Positions 1-10,579 of a DNA stretch of 64,000 nucleotides are shown here, one piece after another. The notes beneath the pieces were generated by a model, which worked only from the letters and a program-made list of their open reading frames with translations, made no database searches and was not told where the DNA came from. A program made the translations under genes and the position numbers. The stretch spans positions 682,001 to 746,000 of the forward strand of contig JANTUC010000001.1 of NCBI GenBank assembly GCA_026873275.1. Reading direction: 5' to 3'. This stretch comes from Pseudopithomyces maydicus (lineage: Eukaryota; Ascomycota; Dothideomycetes; Pleosporales; Didymosphaeriaceae). The stretch's first letter is position 1. Each line of letters opens with the position of its first letter.

Positions 1-684
1 CTTAAATTTAGTGTCTAATGCTAAAAGCTATAAGATTATAACTATTTTCTTATTAAATTTAAACTTTTTAGTATATACTTAAAGCCTAGCTCTCTCTTTT
101 TATTTAAATTAAAAAGTTAGTTTTTATCTATTAGATCATCCCACCTAAAAGTTAGTAGACTAGTAAAATATAATTTTATTCTAAGCTAAAATAGAAGCAG
201 AAGTCTTAAAAGTAAAAATAAAAAACTTAAAGGTTTATAGTACTACAAAATATAACTTTTTAAATTTATAATATATACAGAGATTATATTAGGCGTTAAA
301 AGAAGTTAGTACTATAGATACTCCTAGAGTTAAATTAGAAACTTTAAGATTTAAATTAAATAATCTATAAAGTTAAGTCCTAATATATTATTAGGGATAA
401 TTAGCTATAGAGCTTTATTGAAATTATTATCTATTATTATTATTTATTATCTATTATTATATAATATAGCTATTTATATTAGATAATAGAGCTAGATATT
501 CTAGTATCCTACTATCTTAGTAATTGCATAATAATATAAGTTTAAATTACACTGTAGTTATATAAATTAGATAAAAAAGCACTTTATGAGAGCTAGTTAT
601 TAGTTATATAGTACCTAGAGCACATTTCCTTATCACTAAGTAGTTATAAAAAGCAACTTTCTTATTAAAAAAAAAAAAAAAAAA
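1..684 (+). mobile_element. X1: 3' part of a poly(A)-tailed non-LTR element
   Basis: This stretch aligns along its whole length with 45011-45676, the 3' part of the complete copy X3, and on the opposite strand with the 3' half of X2. It ends in an uninterrupted run of 18 A at 667-684, as expected for a retroposed copy. The 5' half (about 500 bp) lies outside the window. No reading frame survives. Shared landmarks are a block near 292-322, the ATT-rich tract at 420-470 and the terminal block before the A run. The left target-site duplication cannot be checked because that flank is off the window. Confidence 0.75.
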
Positions 685-2929
685 GGTATTAAAAGAAGTT
701 AGTACTATAGATACTATTAAGTTGTGAACTAAAGGTAGATATAATATAAATAAAGTTTAAATTCTAGTTTTAAAAGAATTAATTAATTAATTACTAGTCT
801 TCCTTCTTGAAAAGAAGGCCTTATTTATTTAAAAAAGATATATAGCACTTTCTTAAATTTATTCTCTATTTAGGATAAAAAGTAGAAAGAATAAGAATAT
901 AATTATAATTATATAATAAAAATAAGGAAGAGTAAATTAGGTATAAAAATTAATCCCTAGTATTTAATTTAAGAATAGGTATTAATAAAGGAATAATTAA
1001 AATCTAGAGAATAGATTTAGATTTTAAATTTTATATACTTTTTATTTAAAGATACTTTATAATCTGCCCTAGTTATTTAAAAAGTAAATAAAAATATAAA
1101 AAATAATAATAATCTCTTTTAGTACCCTTCTACTATAAAGAAGGTCTAGAAATTCTTATAATAATTTTTATTTTATGATTTTTTATATTCTCTATAGATT
1201 GTATTTTTTTTATTTTACTAAGTAAAAGAGCTACGCGCTAATTATCTATTATATATATAAATAAAGGTAAGTAAACACACTAGTGGTTAAGTAGTTAATT
1301 ATTTAACTTTACTTTTATTTTAACCTCTTTATTTTTATATTATAATACTAACTTCCTCTTTTTTTAATTTATTTTTATTATAGTTACTACTTTCTTCTTT
1401 CTATACTTCTTAGTACTTATTATTTAACTTTATAATAGTAAGTCTAATTTAATAAAAAGAAAACTTTATATTTTATTTCTAGGGCTATTTTTTTAAGTTA
1501 ATAAATTTTTTAGCTTTTCTATTATTATATACTATAAGTATAAATATTAGCTTTTAAATTTTAAAGCGTCTAAAGAGGACCTACTTAATAAGTTTATAAA
1601 ATACTATAATAAATATAAGGTCCCTACCTAGTTTAGGCTATCTTAGGCCCCCTTTAGATTACTAAGTACCCCCTTTAGACTATTAAATACCTATTTTAGG
1701 CTATCTTATAGGTATTTATACCTATAGGCTTCTTTAATATTATATAAAGACTCTCTTTTTAGGTATCTTTTCTTTTAGCTAATTTAATATATTTTTATTT
1801 AATTTAAAATATACTATCTAGTCTTATTTAAGAGGTTTACCCTATACAATTATATTATAATTTTATATTATACTAAACTTATTTTTTACTTAGCCTAAAA
1901 AAGTAATTTTAAAATTTATTTTATTTTAAAGATCTAGCTAGATAGGGTATTAGTTTTATTTAAGTTTTATAAAGAAGAAATCCTTAATTAAATTTTAAAT
2001 AAATTTTAGGGGTAGTATAGCTACTTAAAAATTAAGTATTTTTATAAAAGGTCTTATTTAGGCTTAAAATAAGTTTTAAAGAATAATACTACTACTTAAA
2101 GACTTAAAAATCCTATTTTAGTATAAAATATATAATTTAGACCCCAAAGTAAATAAGTTACTTAAGAAAAAGTCTTTTTAAATTCTATTAAAGGCTATTA
2201 ATATAATTATAAATCTTAAAAAACCTTATAGGAGCCCTTTATTATTAAAAAAATAATTATAAGCTAATATATAATCTCCTTTTTATTTTACTAACTAAAA
2301 TAGCTTAAGTAATATATTATTATTTATTAGGCTATTATTTTCCTTAAGAGTATTTTAGTAAGACTATTACTTAGTGAAGACTAGGGTAGCATATGGATAG
2401 GGTCCCACTAATCTATAGTTGTAGTTAGGTTGTAGTTGCACAGACTATAGATAGAAGTAAAAAATAAATTATTATTAAATAGATTAAGGTTAAGTTATAA
2501 TTATCATAGAATAGGTTATAACTAAATTAAAATAAATAGTGCACTAAGTTAGGGTAATTTATATATTAAGTTAGAATAAACTGTGCACTAAAAGTATTAG
2601 TATTTATTATGAAATTTTAAATATAGCGTTATAACTATATATATATAATAATATAAAGCTAAATTATAATTTATATATAACTATAATATAATTATCTCTA
2701 AGTTCCGCTCTAAATACTAATAGGATAAAGATTAGGTATACTATAATATATTAAAAATTAAGTTATTTATTATAATTATTAATTATATATATTAATTCTT
2801 TATTAATGGACTGTGATATCTATAAGTTATTGAAAAAATAATATTAATTATATATTTATATATATTTCCTATATTATTATATATATATATATATCTTCCT
2901 ATCCGAAAATCTAGCCTTTAAATCAGTAT
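685..2929. other. AT-rich stretch without an assignable gene
   Basis: No open frame, RNA gene or repeat family of the window can be assigned here. Three things can be seen. Bases 685-715 repeat 292-322 with two mismatches. Around 1620-1720 short C-rich words recur (variants of CCCCCTTTAGA). At 1790-2350 the plus strand reads for about 190 codons with stops mostly at TAA/TAG, which could be mutated CAA/CAG codons; the implied basic product matches no family I recognise. A less mutated patch with CA and TG dinucleotides lies at 2383-2450. Confidence 0.5.
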
Positions 2930-5273
2930 TTAGATTTATATAATATTTATATAAAATATTATAAAGTATATATATATAACTTATTCTTTAGATTCTATTA
3001 CTTAATATTTTAGGGTACCTCCTTATAATAATTATAAATATTTAAACTTATCTTTTAGCACCGCGAAAGACTCTTTAAATAATTTTTTAAACTTTATTTT
3101 TAAATCTTTTATAAAAAATAAAGATCGATCGTTATTAACTATATATAATAACTATATATTATATATTTATTACCTTTATTTTAAGAAAACAATTCACTTT
3201 ATATATAATTTTATAGACTTTATTTTTAAAGCTCCTATAAAGAATAGAGACCTATTACTTTTAATATTATTTTATATATTTATTGTAAATACTAATAATA
3301 TATTACATTTTTATTACTTTTATTTTAAAAAAGCAGTAGCTGTATAGAAACTAATTAAATAAAAATATTTTATAAATATAATATCTTAAAGGCTAAAACC
3401 TTATTATATAAATTATATATATTATAGCTTAGGCTGCTATTAAATATTATAAAATTTATTATTTTTTTTATTTTATATTTCTATAAGAGAGCGCTTTTAA
3501 ATACTTCTATTTAAATATTTTAGATTTATTATAGGGTCTTTTTATATTTATTAATTATTTAAATATTTTAAATTATTATAATATAAAGTTATGAGGCATT
3601 TATAATATTATTATTAATTATTATAATTATCTTTTCTAAAACCCTCTCTAGCCTACTATATAGAAAATTTAAACTTAGTATTTATACGCTAGGTTTATAT
3701 ATTTTTATATAAATTATTTTTTAAGTTCCTATAAGAATCTAGTCTAATAAATTTAATACATTTTTCCTAATTCTACTAGCGGTATATTATTTAACCTATT
3801 TATCTTTATTATTCTTTTATAGGAACGCATTATAAGCTAAAGTTAAGTTTATAATACCCTTAATATAGTATTTTTACTTTTCTTACATATAGCTCTTTCT
3901 ATATATATATATATTTTCTAAATATATAATAAAAAATATAATAACTTAAGATCTATAAATATTATATTTATAATAATCTTAGTAATTTTTTAAACTTTTT
4001 ACTAAAAGAATTAGTATTTTAATATATAAATATTACTATATCTTTTTCTAATACTCTATAAATATACTTTCTACCTTTTATTACTCCCTATATATCTATA
4101 AACTATAGTCTTTTTTAATAGTTTCTGCCTAGGATATTAGCAATATATAATTTTTTTATTATTATTTTCTAAATTACACGCTTTCTTATTTAAAATAATA
4201 TTAAAATTTTTAATAACTTATACATTACAGCCCTAAAATGTATATATTTTTATAATCTATTTTTTTAAAAAACTTATAAGTCGCAGTTCTAAAATATATT
4301 TATTATTTTAATTCTAATTTATATATAGGGACCCCTAGATTATAGGCTTAAAATATATTTATAATTTTAGTATTTATTAATTTTATATAAGCTAACTTTT
4401 AGAATTTTAGAATATATCTATATCTTTAGTGTTTATTTATTTTTAATAATTAATATATTATAATAGTAGAATATAACTAGTCTCTAATATTTATTTATTA
4501 TACCTATATATTATTACTTTAAAATACTTTTATACTTCTAGTATCTATTTATTATTATTATTTAAATTTTTATATTGACTCTGCCGTCAGGCTATTTAAT
4601 ATATAAAGAAGTAGATATCTTTTATATTTTCAATAAAGTATATATATTTAGATAATCTATTTTTATGTATATTTTATATACCTATTATATTTTTATAACG
4701 TTTTATAAATTATATAATATATTTATAACTTTTTTAAGCTCCGTAGAATAACGGCTTAAAATATATATTAATTAAATAAAGATTTTTAAAATTAAAGGTT
4801 TATTGTAATAGTTTAAATTTTATATATTAATATATAGATATCTACCTCTCTCTTTAGCCTATTCCTAATATATATATTATTTTTTAAGTATATAATAGAA
4901 TACCTTACAAAACTTATACAATTTAAAAATAGTAAATTTTATATATACTTAAAAAATAATATTATATATATAAATATCTATTCTAGCAGTATTTCTCTAA
5001 TATTAAAAATAATAATTACTATTTTATAGCTGGTGGATAAAAGAGCTTAAAAAGTATATATTAAATTATATTTATTATTTTAATTAGGCTGTTCCAGATA
5101 GCTAGATATAAAAATTTTTTATTAAATTTATTATTTATTACTCTAATACTCTATAAATATATAATAAATTTATTAATTATTTTAATACTATAAAGTGCTA
5201 TCGCTGGCAAAGCTTATATAATTTATATATTATTTATTTTATATAAAATAGAGTAGAATACCAGACCGCCCTT

Positions 5274-5284
5274 ATATAATTTTT
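5274..5284. repeat. Target-site duplication of X2 (left)
   Basis: ATATAATTTTT is repeated exactly at 6420-6430 on the other side of X2. An 11-bp duplication with an A-rich tail fits target-primed reverse transcription. Confidence 0.75.
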
Positions 5285-6419
5285 CTTTTTAATGAGAAAA
5301 TTGCTGTTTATAACTACCTAGTAATAAGGAAATAAGCTCTATATACTATATAACTAATAATTAGCTCTTAAATAGTGTTCTTTTCTTCTAATTTATATAA
5401 CTATACTATAGTTTAAACTTATACTGTTATACAATTACTAAGATAGTAATAAATATAGAGAATACTAAAGTATACTCTGCTATTTAGTACTATTAAAATA
5501 AAATAATAGATATAAATAATAATCTAAATAAAATTTTTTAATTCTAATAGATGCTAGGCAACACCTTATTATAACTAAAATTATTTTTTAGGATGTCTAA
5601 TTTAATTTAGAGAAACTTAATAGTAATAGCTAGTCCTAATATCTAATATAATATATATTTTAATATTTTTATAGCTTAGTTATATCTTATTATACTTTTG
5701 CTTTTAAAATATCTTTTTTTATTTTTAAGACTTCTACTGCTATTTCTAAATAACTAAAAAATAAATAAAATAATTAGACTGTTCTTTAAAGGCTTTAAAG
5801 GTTAAAAGCTATTAAAATAGAATAATAAAATAAATATTATAATCTCTTTAAGTAAAGAATACTTAGCAAAGTTATAATTATATATTAAAAAGGTAGTTTA
5901 TAATAATAATAAAATAGCCCTAATTTTAAGGCTTTTATTATTAAACACTAAATATAAACTCGCTCTAGAACTTAGTAAGTTGAAATTTTAAAATTTATAT
6001 TAGTGCTAGTGCTGGTGCTAATTCTAGTAAATATAAATTTTTAAAATAAATTTTATATCTCTTTTATAGAATCTTAAGTTAAAATCATAGAAAATATGCT
6101 AAGAGACGATAATTATTAGTTAACTAAAAATAAAAGTAACTAAAAGAGGAAAATAAATTTAAATAAAAATTTAAAAGATATTTTTAAGCCTTATAAAGAG
6201 GAAGCTTAGGTAAAGGGTATAATAGAAGTTTAGAAATATTTTATAGGTATAAAATAGTAATTATTATAGTATCTAATTATACTAAATCTATTTTCTTTTA
6301 AAATAACTTCTTATATAATTAAATAAATCTTTTATATATACTTTACAACTGATTAAATAATCGCTTATTATATTAATTATTAGAACTTTCTAGAACCTAT
6401 AGGTCTCGATCGAGACTGG
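5285..6419 (-). mobile_element. X2: complete copy of the X non-LTR element, minus strand
   Basis: This 1135-bp copy lies in reverse orientation. Its 5' end is at 6419 (CCAGTCTCGATCGAGACC on the minus strand) and its A-rich tail is at 5285-5292. It is flanked by a perfect 11-bp direct repeat, ATATAATTTTT, at 5274-5284 and 6420-6430. The 5' end matches X3 (44502 onward) base for base apart from RIP-type changes, so both copies are full length rather than randomly 5'-truncated. No reverse transcriptase or other domain is recognisable, so the unit looks non-autonomous. It sits inside the ankyrin-like repeat tract and is therefore younger than that gene. Confidence 0.8.
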
Positions 6420-6430
6420 ATATAATTTTT
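6420..6430. repeat. Target-site duplication of X2 (right)
   Basis: Second copy of ATATAATTTTT, directly next to the palindromic 5' end of X2. Confidence 0.75.
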
Positions 6431-7600
6431 AATTTTATATAATAATACTATATACTTTATTATATACTTTAAATAGTGCCTTTTTAAAGTCTATTATAAT
6501 TAGATATTATGAAATCTAATAGCTTATTATATTTTAATTTTTATAATATATATAATATAATATACAAATTTTAATTATACTTTTTTATTATAATATCTTT
6601 TCTTCTAATACTCTGGATATTAATATATTTACTAAAATCTTTAATATTCACTACTATAAGAACTTATCAGACGTATATACTTTTTTTAATATAATTATTT
6701 AAAGGATTATATAAAATACTAATAATCTTTTTAGAGTTAATATAAGCAAGAGTTAATTATAACTATTATTTTAAAATTTTATCTTTTAGTGCTTTAAATA
6801 TATAAAAATTATATAGCCTTTTATACTATTCTTTTAACCTTCTAATTTTATATTAGTAAGTAGAATAGCTTATAAAGTATATCTTTTTTCTTCTATTATT
6901 AATTAGCGGGTGGAATAGCTTACTAAATATATAAATTTATTATTATTTTTATTTTTTATTAATCCTATATTTATATTTAAATTAGTATTTAATTTAATCG
7001 ACGAGCGGAAAAGTTCCTAAAGTATATATAATCTTTATATACTAATTCTTAATCCTTCGCCAATCCTACTATTATATATATATATATATAAGTTTAATTT
7101 TACTCTGTAGATAGAATACCTTATAAAATATATATAATTATATTATAATTTATTTTTTTAAACCTTCTTCAGCTCTAAAATTATATATATATATAATTTT
7201 ATTTTAATTAGTAGGTAGAAGAGCTTATAAAACTTATAATTCTATTATAATAGGTTTTTTAATCTTTTAGCTCGCAAGGTATATATATTAAATTTATTTA
7301 ATTTTTATTATTAGTTTTTTAAGTATAAAGAGTATAATAGTTATTTTAAAATTAGTAAGTGTAAGAACTTAAAAAGTATATAAAATATTTAATAATCTTT
7401 TTATTATCTTATACTCTAGATATTTTAATACTTTTTAATATTTTATTTTAGGTCTATAGGTGTAAAAGCTTACTGTATATATAAAAAATATTAAAAATTA
7501 TTTTTTTATTAATTAGTGTAAGAGGCAGTAAAGTATAAATTTTATTTTTATTAAGTATATATCCCTAAAGATCTAGACACCAAAAATTTCTACTATTATT

Positions 7601-8465
7601 TTAAAATTAAATTTCAATATATAAAATATTCTAACTATTTTTTAGTATTAAACTTTTAAATATAAAAAAGTCTAATAAGCCTTTTAGTATTATTAACTTA
7701 AGTAAAAGCTTTTAAGATATAAAGATATATTATTTTATAATTTTATTTTTTATAACTTCGGCTATAGAGGATATTAGCTATTAATTTAGAGTTAAATAGT
7801 ATAAAGGCTAAAGGGACCTAAGGTATATATATACTCTTTAGTTATATTTTTTAGCTTTAACTATTTTAAAGCTATTAAATATTATAATAGTTTTAAATAT
7901 TAAGTAGCTAGCTATTTTAAAATTACTAAGTCTATTAAATAGTTTTAGATTATTTTTTTATTTACTAAAGTAAACAGCTTATAAATAGCTTAAAATATAT
8001 ATTAGTTTTTATATTATTATTTTATAATAGACTGTTTCAAGATAATCTAATTGAAAATATTTTTATAAACTATTATTATTAGCAGTTTTAATATTCGCTG
8101 ATTATAACTTAACCTTAATATATTTTAATTATTATTATTGTAGCCTTTTATAACAGAAGGACTATAGACGACTTTTATAATATCTACTATAAATATATAT
8201 ATAAATTATATTATATATATAGAATCTATACTAAGTATAAGCTTAATAGAGGATATTTTAAATATTTTAAAAAAGTCTTTAACTAGAAAGAATAAATAGT
8301 AAAGAGTATTTTTTATATAAATGAAATATACTATAACTATAAGTATATAATACTATAAAAGAATTTTAAAGTAACTGCAAGTATATAATAATATAAATAA
8401 ATTTTAGAAATAGGCTTATATATATTACTTATATACAGTAACTAAATTATAATAACTAACAACCA
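7601..8465. other. Flank of the decayed repeat gene, no assignable domain
   Basis: AT-rich sequence between the last recognisable ankyrin-like motif and the Tc1/B1 junction. If the minus-strand repeat gene is real, this would be its N-terminal part. Minus-strand readings near 8280 give a run of charged and hydrophobic residues without a motif I can name. No promoter or RNA gene is visible. Confidence 0.4.
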
Positions 8466-8477
8466 GTTTTTATATTA

Positions 8478-8505
8478 CAGTAGGGTGACAGACAAAAAGC
8501 GTAAT
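8478..8505 (+). repeat. Left terminal inverted repeat of the Tc1/mariner element
   Basis: Starts CAGTAGGGTGACAGAC and matches the reverse complement of 10550-10577 at 26 of 28 positions, ending in GCGTAATC. Preceded by TA. Confidence 0.93.
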
Positions 8506-9202
8506 CGTTTTTTTAATAGTTTTTAAAAGCTTATAACTCTATCAAATAATTAGATAAAATTATGAAAAAATAATAGAAAAATAGAGAAAATCTAGAAGAT
8601 CTTTTTAGGCTTAGCGTCTAGCTGGCTTATATAATCTTTTAGGGGGTAGATTTGGCAGTAATTTTAGGGTAGAAAAAGTATAAAATATAATTATTTATAA
8701 TTTTTTTTAGCGTATAAAATCTAGTTTTTTTTATTTTATTTTAAAACTAGTTCTATATTAATAAATATATTAAAAAAGCTTTATATATTTATTAACTAGT
8801 TTTTTCACAATAATTAATTAAAATAAATTCAATTTTAACAAGATAAATTAAGTATTAAATTTATTTAATACTTAGTATAAGACCCCTTAGCCTCCTTTAA
8901 GTCCATATAACGTTAAGGCATAGATAATATACAATTATCTATTATTTCTTATGGTATTTTATGCCACTCTTCAGAAATAACTCTTTTATACTTATTTAAA
9001 TCCTCTAATTTTGAAATATTTAGTAAACGCCAATTATAGCGTTTATTAACTCTATTTTTTAAAATAGACTAAATATTTTCTATAGAATTTAAAATAGGAC
9101 TAAAAGCTGAGTGAGTAAAAAGCTTAATTTTATTATAGTTAAACTATAATAAAGCTTTATTACTTTTATAAATTTTTAAGTTATCTTGTTGAAATTGCCA
9201 AT

Positions 9203-9311
9203 CTAATTAGATATTAGTATAAAGTTTATAAAAAAATTAATATATAATAATATATTGATTATATATTATTATATATTAAAAAAAGGGGTAAAATAAAAAG
9301 GTAATATTTAC
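9203..9311 (-). other. Candidate 109-bp intron in the transposase gene
   Basis: On the minus strand the interval begins GTAAAT and ends CTAATTAG, with a branch-like ACTAAT shortly upstream of the end. Removing it joins KHG/D to WQFQQDN in frame, giving the spacing expected around the second catalytic Asp. The interval is AT-rich with no transposase similarity. It could instead be an AT-rich insertion, but the splice-like ends and the restored frame favour an intron. Confidence 0.6.
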
Positions 9312-9892
9312 CGTGTTTAATATACGGTTTAACTTCTTTTTTAAGAACTTTTTTAATATAGTCCTCTGTTTTAAAAGACGTCTTATTTAAAGAGTCTTTT
9401 ATAAAGACTAAATTCGACCTTCCTCCTATCCAAATAGCGCCCTAAACTTGAACCGAAATATTATGCCTTATATTTTAATTAGTAAGTAATATTATAAAAA
9501 ACTAAAATTTTTAAAAAATTCTATAATTTAAATAAAATTTTTTAAAAAATCTATTTTACGTACTTCTATTAATATTTGAAACCAAATCGTCACTTATTTT
9601 AGATTTTCTTTTTTCTCTATAATACTCCTATTTAGATCTATGTCCTCTTTCTATTGCTAACTTATCAGAAAATATAATTTTAAAAAAATCTATTTTTTTT
9701 ATATTTTTTAATTAATTTTTTGCGTATATAAAACGCTTTTTTTATTTTTTTATCTAAATAAGGCTTTTTAAAAGAAGTATTACAAGAATAACCTTCTTCT
9801 TTTAAAAACCTTTATAACGTCCGTTTTGAAATATCTAAATTATTAATCGATATTAACTTATTATTTTGTACTTTTGGATTTTTTATAAAGTC

Positions 9893-10126
9893 TCAATTAA
9901 TAACCCTTTTTTCTTTATTTTGAATTTTTCTAATTGGTCCACTTTTTGTTTTATTTAAATTAAGGGTTTTTATATTTTTATTTTGTTTTTTATCTTTAAT
10001 TCGACGAATTGCGTTATAAATAGACGATTTAGGCTTTTTTATAATATTTAAAATAGTATTAATAGGTATATTATTAATATATAATTCCTCTACCTTTTCC
10101 TCTAATTTTGAGAATTTTGGAGCCAT
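9893..10126 (-). CDS. Remaining open N-terminal part of the transposase (77 codons)
   Basis: The only sizeable ATG-initiated open frame in the window. It covers the DNA-binding N-terminus of the Tc1 transposase, including a helix-turn-helix-like stretch (residues about 15-45, with NTILNIIKKPKSSIYNAI) and a lysine-rich linker. It ends at a TGA. The same frame continues past the stop into DFIKNPKVQNNK and the rest of the transposase, so this is a fragment, not a separate gene. A product, if any, could at most bind the terminal repeats; there is no catalytic domain. Confidence 0.45.
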   Translation of the reverse strand: MAPKFSKLEEKVEELYINNIPINTILNIIKKPKSSIYNAIRRIKDKKQNKNIKTLNLNKTKSGPIRKIQNKEKRVIN

Positions 10127-10549
10127 TTCGAGGAAATAGGTGTTTAGAATTAAAAAGTAAAAAGATATTATTATAAACTAAAAAACTATTAAAGAATCAC
10201 GTGATTTAGGCTTACGTAATTTATAGATTAAAATTAACTATAATACTAATAAATTATTTAGTGAGTAAACTAGTCTCGAAAATTCAGTCACGTGACCTGT
10301 ACTAACTATATTAAGTTAGAAAATCAAAAAATTAAAAATTTATACGTTCAAAAAAAATTTCAAGGATTTTAATTTTTGTCTTTTTTTTACCTAAGTTTAA
10401 CTATTTTTTAAAAAATAGGCTAAGCCTTTTTAGGTAATTTCTAATTATAAAATTAAACTTTAGAACTCTTTCTAAAAGTTTAATATTTCAAAAAAATTAA
10501 AAACTAATACTCGATTTACTATAATTTTTTAAAAAAAGCTATTTTTTGG

Positions 10550-10577
10550 ATTACGCTTTTAATCTGTCACCCTACTG
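10550..10577 (-). repeat. Right terminal inverted repeat of the Tc1/mariner element
   Basis: Ends ...TCTGTCACCCTACTG followed by TA. It is the inverted partner of 8478-8505 with two mismatches. Confidence 0.93.
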
Positions 10578-10579
10578 TA

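Larger units (their letters stand above)
2930..7600 (-). pseudogene. Decayed ankyrin-like tandem-repeat gene (minus strand), split by X2
   Basis: On the plus strand a word like AGAGCTTANAAAGTATATA returns many times, at about 4750, 5040, 6860, 6910, 7010, 7110, 7210, 7370 and 7460, often spaced near 100 bp. Read on the minus strand these become variants of Tyr-Ala/Thr/Ile-Leu-x-x-Ala/Leu-Ser/Phe. This is what RIP would leave of the ALQAAS motif of fungal ankyrin repeats, whose unit is 33 residues (99 bp). The tract is broken by X2 at 5285-6419. Stops and small indels are frequent and no intact repeat remains. The N-terminal region would lie toward 8460, where B1 and the Tc1 element begin; I found no convincing P-loop or HET motif there. 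The ankyrin assignment is inferred from period and motif remnants and could be wrong. Confidence 0.4.
8865..10126 (-). pseudogene. Tc1/mariner transposase, broken, DD34E
   Basis: It would bind the terminal repeats and cut and paste the element. The ATG is at 10126. An N-terminal helix-turn-helix with basic residues (roughly residues 5-65) is followed by FSD (first Asp, codon at 9666), WGAIW near 9430, FQQDN (second Asp, codon at 9185) and SPILNSIENI (Glu codon at 9080). Exactly 34 residues separate the second Asp from the Glu, as in the Tc1 group. The C-terminus reads EAKGSYTKY, then a stop at 8867-8865. Damage: TGA at 9895-9893, TAA at 9814-9812, further TAA/TAG codons including W-to-stop before GAIW, and a one-base shift in the T run near 9681-9683. 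Removing the 109-bp intron candidate 9203-9311 and that one base gives a continuous 384-codon frame including the stop. The long D-D spacing suggests another non-coding insert near 9467-9563. Confidence 0.9.
8478..10577 (-). mobile_element. Tc1/mariner DNA transposon, about 2.1 kb
   Basis: The element is bounded by inverted repeats of about 28 bp starting CAGTAGGGTGACAGA, next to TA dinucleotides on both sides (8476-8477 and 10578-10579), as expected for the TA target of Tc1/mariner elements. It encodes one minus-strand transposase, now broken. CpA and TpG are far more frequent here than in the surrounding DNA, so this copy has escaped most of the mutation that erased its neighbours. The right flank matches the B family (compare 30860-30900). 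The left flank is less clear and probably marks the edge of truncated B1. Confidence 0.93.

Noticed and set aside
2820..2960. Telomere or centromere satellite
   Set aside because: The TATATA runs are short and irregular; no TTAGGG-type arrays or higher-order satellite repeats occur anywhere in the window.
9893..10126. The 77-codon open frame as an independent small gene
   Set aside because: It lies between Tc1 terminal repeats and the same frame continues beyond the stop into recognisable transposase sequence; it is the N-terminal remnant.
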